A stretch of DNA of 56,823 nt from Phytomonospora sp040655735 (GTDB lineage Bacteria > Actinomycetota > Actinomycetes > Mycobacteriales > Micromonosporaceae), in NCBI RefSeq assembly GCF_040655735.1, contig NZ_JBFAKK010000024.1, positions 1 through 56,823 of the forward strand, given 5' to 3'. Within the stretch, counting starts at the first letter, position 1, and every line of letters starts with the position of its first letter. Below the pieces are notes generated by a model. It did no database searches. It saw nothing but the letters and a program-made list of their open reading frames with translations, and was not told the DNA's origin. This document shows, piece by piece, positions 50,849 through 56,823 of the stretch. A program made the translations under genes and the position numbers.

Positions 50849-51691
50849 ATGCCTAAGGAACTGGAGACCGCACTGCTGCGGTCGTTCGTGACCGCGGTGC
50901 GAGCGGGCAGCATCAGCGGCGCCGCGAGCACGCTCGGCCAGACCCAGCCCGCGCTCAGCCAGCAGATGCGGAAGCTGGAGAGAGCCGTCGGCCGCCCGCT
51001 GCTGCACCGGTCGCCGTCCGGTGTCGCGCCGACCCGGGCGGGCGAGGAGCTGCTGCCCTACGCCGAGCGCATCCTGTCGCTGTGCGCCGAGGCGCTCAAC
51101 GAGACCGGCCGCGCGCTGACCGGCCACTGTGGAGTAGCCCTGCTGGAGGACCTCGCCGCGACCCAGCTCCCGCAGGCCCTCGCCGACCTCGCGCGCCTTC
51201 ATCCCGGTGCCACGCTGGAGGTGCTGAGCCTCCCGAAGTCCGCGACGCGGGAGGCATACGACGCCGGCCGCGTCCAGCTCGTGCTCGACGAGGTGCGCGA
51301 CATTCCCGGACCGCCGCGCTGGACGACGCGGCGGCCGCTGGCCTGGGCGGTCGGTCCGGGCGTGGACGTCGCCGCCGACCCGCTGCCGGTGGTGCTGTTC
51401 TCCGAGCCGTGCTTCTGGCGGACCTCGCTGCTGGAGGCGCTGGAGCGCATCGGGCGGCGCCGGCACGTGGCCTTCGAGAGCAACAGCCTCGTCGGTGTTC
51501 TCGCGGCGGTGCGCGCCGGGCTCGGCGTGGCCGCGCTCATGCCCTCGAACCTCGAACCCGCCATGGCCCGCCACGACGCCGACGCCCTGCCGCCGCTCCC
51601 CGACGTCGAACTCGGTCTCGCGCGGCATCCGCGCACCGACGGTGATCCGCTGATCGACGCCGTGGAGACCGCGCTGCGGCGCACGATCTAG
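50849..51691 (+). CDS. LysR-family transcriptional regulator
   Basis: 280 residues from ATG at 50849. N-terminal HTH (RSFVTAVRAGSISGAASTLG, then TQPALSQQMRKLERAVGRPLL) and C-terminal periplasmic-binding-like effector domain. Divergent from the MFS gene, which it probably controls. Confidence 0.93.
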   Translation: MPKELETALLRSFVTAVRAGSISGAASTLGQTQPALSQQMRKLERAVGRPLLHRSPSGVAPTRAGEELLPYAERILSLCAEALNETGRALTGHCGVALLEDLAATQLPQALADLARLHPGATLEVLSLPKSATREAYDAGRVQLVLDEVRDIPGPPRWTTRRPLAWAVGPGVDVAADPLPVVLFSEPCFWRTSLLEALERIGRRRHVAFESNSLVGVLAAVRAGLGVAALMPSNLEPAMARHDADALPPLPDVELGLARHPRTDGDPLIDAVETALRRTI

Positions 51692-52015
51692 GCCGTGTCC
51701 TGGTCACGACGGCTCCTTCGGCGCCGCCGCCGGCCTGCCGAAGCCGTGCCGGAGCTGGGGTTCTTCCCGCCGGGGCCGCAATCTTGACGCGTTCTTAACG
51801 CGACCCCGGCCGGCCGCTGCGTAGCGTCGAAGTGCTGTATCCGTTCGGGCGCGGGCCGTTCGCCCGCGCCCGGCAGCCGTCGCACGGCGGGGAGAGCGCG
51901 CCCGGCTCTTCGGTGCCGCTCTCGGCGCCGGCACGTTCGGCGGCGGGCGTTCGCGTCCGCCGGCGCGATCACCGGACCTCCGCGCGACGCTGTCGACACG
52001 CGCGAAGGAGATCGG
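51692..52015. other. Intergenic region upstream of the APC permease
   Basis: 324 bases. A CGCGTT (51788-51793)-CTT-AACGCG (51797-51802) inverted repeat lies close to a TTGACG hexamer at 51784-51789. No gene is supported, and nothing matches a recognised riboswitch. Confidence 0.4.
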
Positions 52016-53998
52016 GTGGACGTTGAGGCCGAGTACGCGGTGCCGGCGTACCTGGACGGGCCGGGTAAGACCGGCAAGCCCGCGGGCCGTCTCGGCGGCT
52101 GGCTGCTCAAGCACCAGGTCCACCCCGCCGGCCCGGAGGCCGACCACGACCACGGCAGACCGCAGTCGTGGTGGAAGGTCATGTGCCTGACCGGCGTCGA
52201 CTACTTCTCCACACTGTCCTACCTACCCGGCATCGCCGCGCTGGCCGCCGGCGCACTGTCCCCGCTGGCTACGCTGCTGATCGTCCTGCTCACCCTGCTG
52301 GGCATGCTGCCGATGTACCGGCGGGTGGCACGGGAGAGCCCGAAGGGCCAGGGCTCGGTGGCGATGCTGGAGAACCTGCTGCCGTTCTGGCGGGGGAAGC
52401 TGTTCGTACTGGTGCTGCTCGGTTTCGTGGCCACCTCGTGGATCATCACGATCACGCTGTCCTCGGCCGACGCGACCGTGCACATGGTGGAGAACCCCTA
52501 CCTTCCGGCATTCCTGCACGGCCACGAGGTGCTGATCACCGTCGTGCTGCTGCTGATCCTCGGCGGAGTGTTCCTGCTGGGCTTCAGCGAGGCCGTCGGG
52601 GTCGCCATCCCGATCGTGGCGGTGTTCCTGCTCCTCAACGCGGCCGTCGTCGCCGCCGGGATCGTGCGCCTGATCGACAATCCCGCCGACCTGACCGCCT
52701 GGACCGACGCGCTGACCTCGGGCGGGGGCGGTCTCGGCGGCGTGCTCGGGCCGGCCGTGCTGGCGTTCCCGCTGCTCGTGCTGGGCCTGTCCGGTTTCGA
52801 GACCGGCGTGAGCATGATGCCGCTGGTCGCCGCGCAAGGCGCGTCGCCCGCCGAACGGCTGGAGTCGCGCATCCGCAACACCCGCAAGCTGCTCACCGTC
52901 GCCGCGCTGATCATGTCGGTCTACCTGCTCACGACGAGCTTCCTGACCACCGTGCTGATCCCGGCCGAGGAGTTCGAACCGGGCGGCGCCGCGGCCGGCC
53001 GCGCGCTGGCCTACCTGGCGCACGAGCTGCTCGGTGAGGGCTTCGGCACCGCCTACGACGTCGCCAGCATCGTGATCCTGTGGTTCGCCGGCGCCTCGGC
53101 GATGGCCGGCCTGGTCAACATCGTGCCCCGCTACCTGCCCGCCTACGGCATGGCGCCCGAGTGGGGCCGGGCCGTGCGGCCGGTCGTCATCGTCTACACG
53201 ATCATCAGCGTCGTCATCACCGTCGCGTTCAAGGCCGACGTCAACGCCCAAGCCGGCGCCTACGCCACCGGCATCCTCGCGATGATGGTCTCGGGAGCCG
53301 TGGCCGTCACCATCTCCGCCGTGCGGCGCCGCCAGAAGGCCGCCGGCGCCGGGTTCACCGTCCTCACCCTGATCCTGCTGTACGCGCTGGTCGAGAACGT
53401 CATCGAGAAGCCCGACGGGATCACCATCTCGGCGATGTTCATCGCCGGGATCATCGTGGTCTCGCTGATCTCGCGGGTCTCGCGCACCACCGAGCTGCGC
53501 GCCGAGCGGATCGAGTTCGACGAGACGGCCCGCCGCTTCATCACCGACTCGATCGCCTTCGACGGCAAGCTCAGCATCATCGCCAACCGCCGCCAGGCCG
53601 GCGACGCGGCCGAGTACGCCGAGAAGGAGGGCACCCAGCGCGACATGAACCCGGTGCCGAACACCGCCGACGTGCTGTTCCTGGAGATCGACGTCGTGGA
53701 CCCCTCGGAGTTCAGCAACACGCTGTCGGTCAAAGGCGTCGACGTCGACGGGTACCGCGTCCTGCGCACCGACAGCCCGGCCGCGCCCAACGCGATCGCG
53801 GCGATCCTCCTCGCGCTGCGCGACACCACCGGCGTCCGGCCGCACTGCCACTTCGAGTGGGCCGAGGGCAACCCGCTGATGCACATGCTCCGCTACCTGA
53901 TCCTCGGGCGCGGCGACACCGCGCCGGTCGTCCGGGAGATCGTCCGCGCGGCCGAGCCCGACCCGGCGCGGCGCCCGGGAATCCACGTGGGGGGCTGA
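52016..53998 (+). CDS. APC-superfamily permease with cytosolic C-terminal domain
   Basis: 660 residues from GTG at 52016; AAGGAG five bases upstream. Twelve or so membrane helices (about residues 75-500) with the APC start-like VMCLTGVDYFSTLSYLPGIA and LVLGLSGFETGVSMM. The last ~150 residues form a soluble domain (SDSIAFDGKLSIIANRRQAGD, VLFLEIDVVDPSEFS). Related to amino-acid/K+ permeases; the substrate is not deducible. Confidence 0.85.
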   Translation: MDVEAEYAVPAYLDGPGKTGKPAGRLGGWLLKHQVHPAGPEADHDHGRPQSWWKVMCLTGVDYFSTLSYLPGIAALAAGALSPLATLLIVLLTLLGMLPMYRRVARESPKGQGSVAMLENLLPFWRGKLFVLVLLGFVATSWIITITLSSADATVHMVENPYLPAFLHGHEVLITVVLLLILGGVFLLGFSEAVGVAIPIVAVFLLLNAAVVAAGIVRLIDNPADLTAWTDALTSGGGGLGGVLGPAVLAFPLLVLGLSGFETGVSMMPLVAAQGASPAERLESRIRNTRKLLTVAALIMSVYLLTTSFLTTVLIPAEEFEPGGAAAGRALAYLAHELLGEGFGTAYDVASIVILWFAGASAMAGLVNIVPRYLPAYGMAPEWGRAVRPVVIVYTIISVVITVAFKADVNAQAGAYATGILAMMVSGAVAVTISAVRRRQKAAGAGFTVLTLILLYALVENVIEKPDGITISAMFIAGIIVVSLISRVSRTTELRAERIEFDETARRFITDSIAFDGKLSIIANRRQAGDAAEYAEKEGTQRDMNPVPNTADVLFLEIDVVDPSEFSNTLSVKGVDVDGYRVLRTDSPAAPNAIAAILLALRDTTGVRPHCHFEWAEGNPLMHMLRYLILGRGDTAPVVREIVRAAEPDPARRPGIHVGG

Positions 53999-54018
53999 CG
54001 GGGAGAACCCCGTCAGCC
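53993..54018 (+). terminator. Terminator overlapping the permease stop codon
   Basis: Perfect 11-base arms 53993-54003 and 54008-54018 with an AGAA loop; the left arm contains the TGA stop of the permease gene. Confidence 0.8.
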
Positions 54019-54132
54019 ACGCTCGCGCGGCTGACCCCGGCCCACCGAGTTCCCACACGCGTCGCAGCGAAACCGTCACGGCCGGTCCGCTCGGGTTGGT
54101 GGCGTGCTCCGAGGGCGGGTTAGGATCCGCAG

Positions 54133-56040
54133 GTGCCTGCCCTTATGCCTGTCCCGGCGGTTTCCGTGATCATCCCGGTCTACAACGTCCGCCCCTGGCT
54201 GGGCGAGTGCTTCGAGTCACTGCGACGCCAGACGATCGGGATGGAGAACATCGAGATCATCGCCGTCGACGACCGCTCGACCGACGGTGGCTGGGAGGAG
54301 CTCCAGCGGCTCGCGGAGGACTTCCCGCAGCTGACCGTCGACCGGCTCGCGGCCAACTCCGGCGGTCCGGGCGCCCCGCGCAACCGCGGACTCGACAAGG
54401 CGACGGGCACCTTCGTGTTCTTCCTCGACCCCGACGACTACCTCGGCGACGAGGCGCTGGAGCGCATGGTCGCCACGGCCGAGCGCGTCCCGTCCGACGT
54501 CGTGGTCGGCAAGATCGTCACGCCCGAGGGGCAGGTGGACCGGGCGCCGAAGTCGATGTTCGCCCGCACGGTCGACAAGGTCGACCTGTACGACTCCAAG
54601 GTCTTCAACAGCCTCGGCCCGTGGAAGCTGTTTCGCCGCAGCCTCATCGAGGACCACGCCATCCGCTTTCCTGAGGGAGTGCCGAGGCGCGAGGACGGCC
54701 CCTTCACCAGCCGCTGCTTCCTCAAGGCCCGCGCGATCTCGATCATCGCCGACTACGACTGCTACTACCTGCGCACCCGCCCGGACGGCTCGAACGCGAC
54801 CTCGCAGCGGCCGGACTACCCCGCCCTGCTCACCATCGCCGACGACCTGATCGACGCCGTCTTCGAGCACCTGCCGCCCGGCCCCGAACGCGACTACCTC
54901 ATCCGCCGGCACGTCCGCATCGCGATCATGAGCGCCTTCAAGGGCTGGTGGCTGGCCAACCTCTCCCCCGAGGAGCAGCGCCAGACCTTCGACCAGGCGC
55001 ACGCCATGCTCGACAGGTGCCTCACCGACGGCGTCCTCGCCGGACTCGAACCGGTCTGGCGGCTGCGCTCAAGCCTGGTCGCGCGAAACGAGTTCGACGC
55101 CTTCATGAAGGCGCTGCCCGTCACCTTCCAGGCCGAGCCCTCCGCGGTCGTCGAGGACGGGCGGGTCTACATCCCGTTCAGCTACTTCCGTGACCCGGAA
55201 CTGGCCATTCCGGACAGCGTCTACGAGGTCACCGACCGCCTCCGCGTCCAGCACTCCCTGGACGGACTCACCTGGGGCCACGACGGCCTTCACGTGCGGG
55301 GCGCGGCGTCCATCGCGCACCTCGCCGACCGCGAGGCGTCGGTGCGACTCCTCCTGCGCGAACGGACGACCAAGGCGGCGGTCGCCGTCCCGGCCACCGC
55401 CGCCGCGACCGCGACCGGTGAGCCGGCGACCTTCGAAGCGCACATCGACCTGGCCACCGCCGACGGCGGGGCGCCGCTGCCCGCCGGCATGTGGGACATC
55501 TCCGTCGAGGCCACCGCCGAGGGCGTCACCCGCGAGGCCCGCCTGGGATCTCGCCGCGACGAGGCGATCGGCACCGACCCGGCGTCGCACGCCGTCGCCC
55601 ATCACCCCGGCACCGAGGTCGTGGCCACCACCTACTTCAGCAGGTACGGCAACCTCGGCATCGACGTCGGTGAGCGCACTCACACCTCGTTCCCGCAACC
55701 GCGCCTGGCCTCGCTGCGCAGTTCCACGACGGGCCTGCGCCTTGACGTGGACTACCCGGACGCCTCGGACGCGGGGCTGTCCGCCGAGATCCGGCTCGTT
55801 CGCGATTCGACCACGCGGTCGGTTCCCACCGAGGTCACCGCCGATGGGAGCGGCCTGCGGCTGAGCGCCGCCTTGGCGCTTCCGGTCCTGCGGCTGCGCC
55901 CGGGTGTGTGGGACGCGCGGGTCCTCATCACGAGCGGCGACCTGCGCCGCGAGGTGGTGCTCAAGGACGGCAAGGGCAAGCCGGTGCGGGTGAACGTGCT
56001 GCCGAAGTGGGGTGCTCTGCGCGGCCGCTTGGGCAAGTAG
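54133..56040 (+). CDS. Family 2 glycosyltransferase (TarP/TarS-like) with beta-sandwich tail
   Basis: 635 residues from GTG at 54133 (AGGA about seven bases ahead); ATG at 54145 is an alternative. The GT-A domain has VSVIIPVYNVRPWLGECFESL, IIAVDDRSTDGG, the sugar-nucleotide/metal motif FLDPDDYL and the acidic RREDGPF where the catalytic base is expected. After a helical linker comes a C-terminal portion (~residues 330-635) of beta-sandwich modules (YIPFSYFRDPELAIP...). This plan is like wall teichoic acid glycosyltransferases. It probably decorates cell-wall glycopolymers at the cytosolic face. No neighbouring wall-polymer genes are visible. Confidence 0.86.
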   Translation: MPALMPVPAVSVIIPVYNVRPWLGECFESLRRQTIGMENIEIIAVDDRSTDGGWEELQRLAEDFPQLTVDRLAANSGGPGAPRNRGLDKATGTFVFFLDPDDYLGDEALERMVATAERVPSDVVVGKIVTPEGQVDRAPKSMFARTVDKVDLYDSKVFNSLGPWKLFRRSLIEDHAIRFPEGVPRREDGPFTSRCFLKARAISIIADYDCYYLRTRPDGSNATSQRPDYPALLTIADDLIDAVFEHLPPGPERDYLIRRHVRIAIMSAFKGWWLANLSPEEQRQTFDQAHAMLDRCLTDGVLAGLEPVWRLRSSLVARNEFDAFMKALPVTFQAEPSAVVEDGRVYIPFSYFRDPELAIPDSVYEVTDRLRVQHSLDGLTWGHDGLHVRGAASIAHLADREASVRLLLRERTTKAAVAVPATAAATATGEPATFEAHIDLATADGGAPLPAGMWDISVEATAEGVTREARLGSRRDEAIGTDPASHAVAHHPGTEVVATTYFSRYGNLGIDVGERTHTSFPQPRLASLRSSTTGLRLDVDYPDASDAGLSAEIRLVRDSTTRSVPTEVTADGSGLRLSAALALPVLRLRPGVWDARVLITSGDLRREVVLKDGKGKPVRVNVLPKWGALRGRLGK

Positions 56041-56237
56041 GCGCCACGGCGATCAGGACCGTTTCGTTCGCTTCGACTCCGGACCATCTCCGACCTGCGT
56101 GAACGCGACGACCGCGACCAGCGCACCACCGGCCTCGACCTTCTCCTGAGCGGCTTCGGCGCACCGGCGGCTGACGGCCGTCCGCCCTCCCGGGATCATG
56201 GTCCGGACGGCCGCCGCGCCCGTGCTCGTCACCGTGG

Positions 56238-56735
56238 TTGACTGCCCAGGTGACGCTGCTGCTCGTACTCCTGGTGCTGTGCGGGCCGGTCGCCGCCTTC
56301 CTGCTCGTCCGGTGGGGCGTTCGCGGGCTGCGGCGAGACCGCCGGCCCGGCCGGACGCCGCGCGCGCAGGCCGCGTTCCTCGGGGCCGCGGCCGTCATGC
56401 TGTACGCGTGGGGGCTGCTTCACGTCACCTTCGCGGTCCTGGAGGCCGAGGACGGGGGGACCGGCTCCTACCCGCTGCGGCCCTGCCGGACGGCCGACGA
56501 ACCGGACCGGGCACTGCGCGTCGACGGCTACCACGTGAACTTCGTGCCGCCCGGTTTCGTGTGCGAGTCGCCCGACGGCGACTACACCGCGCCGGTCGTG
56601 CCCGGCCTCGTCGGCCTCGCCGCGCTCGGCACTGCCCTGGCGGCCGGAGTCGCCGCCACCGCGGGCGCGGTTCAGGCCCGGGGCGCCGCGACAAGGCAGC
56701 CGGTCAGCGGCTCCCCGGGCCGTCGCGAGCCCTAG
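56238..56735 (+). CDS. Membrane protein of unknown function
   Basis: 165 residues from TTG at 56238; GTG at 56250 is another option. Two or three hydrophobic helices (VTLLLVLLVLCGPVAAFLLV, AAFLGAAAVMLYAWGLLHV, PGLVGLAALGTALAAGVA), with a Cys-containing extracytoplasmic loop (PLRPCRTADE ... PPGFVCESPDGDY) likely to form a disulfide. The stop codon (TAG at 56733-56735) overlaps the target site of an insertion sequence, so the true C-terminus may have been a little different. Confidence 0.6.
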   Translation: MTAQVTLLLVLLVLCGPVAAFLLVRWGVRGLRRDRRPGRTPRAQAAFLGAAAVMLYAWGLLHVTFAVLEAEDGGTGSYPLRPCRTADEPDRALRVDGYHVNFVPPGFVCESPDGDYTAPVVPGLVGLAALGTALAAGVAATAGAVQARGAATRQPVSGSPGRREP

Positions 56736-56823
56736 GGCGTGTCGTCAAAGTGGTGGATGATGGTGTGGTGATTCGTCGGTATGAGTTGTCGGATGCCGAG
56801 TGGGATGTGCTGTCGGTTCTGCT
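56736..56823 (+). mobile_element. Left end of an IS5-like insertion sequence
   Basis: Starts right after CTAG (56732-56735), which fits the YTAR target of IS5-type elements. The first bases GGGCGTGTCGTCAAAGTGG have the look of a terminal inverted repeat of actinobacterial IS5 family members. It runs out of the window, so the right end and target duplication are not visible. Confidence 0.7.
56753..56823 (+). CDS. N-terminus of an IS5-family transposase, cut by the window edge
   Basis: The frame of GTG at 56753/56765/56768 reads IRRYELSDAEWDVLSVL, which is the typical N-terminal RYxLTDxEW start of IS5-group transposases. The rest, including the DDE residues, lies outside the window. Start uncertain among three GTGs. 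Confidence 0.7.
   Translation, partial: MDDGVVIRRYELSDAEWDVLSVL

Noticed and set aside
51692..52015. c-di-AMP (ydaO-type) riboswitch upstream of the APC permease
   Set aside because: The characteristic conserved segments of ydaO are absent; only a small inverted repeat is present.
52223..54079. 618-codon minus-strand open frame
   Set aside because: Antisense to the APC permease, low-complexity Asp/His/Gln/Arg composition typical of a GC-rich shadow.

Overview
The window looks like a chromosomal segment of a high-GC, probably filamentous actinobacterium. Nearly all genes have GC-rich third codon positions. The families also point that way: SCO4848-type membrane protein, AfsA-type hotdog protein, EACC1/CHAT pair, YbaB/EspC-type T7SS cargo operon, LAxTG sortase-E substrate, PadR-DUF1048 module and SigJ-type ECF factor. 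Genus cannot be settled from the sequence alone. No rRNA, tRNA or CRISPR array was recognised.

Left edge to ~6.1 kb: a visibly less GC-rich defence segment. It carries a type II-like CBASS cassette of HNH-SAVED effector (cap5), CD-NTase and E2-E1 ligase (cap2) in overlapping order, with no Cap3 (JAB) protease in view. It is flanked by a two-TM PLD-like membrane protein and a double-HTH protein of the kind found beside integrated elements. From 6.4 to 10.2 kb come a zinc-ribbon protein, SCO4848, and a second conflict module: a small EACC1-like protein coupled to a CHAT caspase-like protease.

10.3-18.1 kb (minus strand): a compact biosynthetic operon reading AfsA-like hotdog protein, ketoreductase, ACP, KS-alpha, KS-beta-like protein without a catalytic triad, KASIII, acyl-CoA oxidase/dehydrogenase. 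An IclR regulator lies upstream and a Tat-exported flavin amine oxidase is divergent. This is the best candidate for an undescribed system: a small type II, apparently reducing polyketide/fatty-acyl pathway.

20.4-22.7 kb: four overlapping genes for a T7SS-type polymorphic toxin (YbaB-like, EspC-like, toxin, immunity). 23-31 kb: secreted metalloprotease, DHFR-fold reductase with a SigJ-type ECF factor, UvrA-like pseudogene remnant, LAxTG-anchored surface protein, ArsR regulator with an operator over its own start codon, M29 aminopeptidase, unknowns. 31.4-42.6 kb (minus): a urea/ammonium block, ureABCEFGD followed by a urea transporter and an Amt-PII fusion, then a separate antiporter/DUF389 pair.

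42.8 kb to the right edge: ordinary accessory genes (M23 endopeptidase, STAS protein, GNAT, PadR-DUF1048-DUF1048, RDD, LysE, MFS with divergent LysR, APC permease, GT2 glycosyltransferase). A scar at 45.4 kb truncates a divergent SnoaL/TetR pair. The last 88 bases are the left end of an IS5-like element inserted at a CTAG that overlaps the stop codon of the previous gene.
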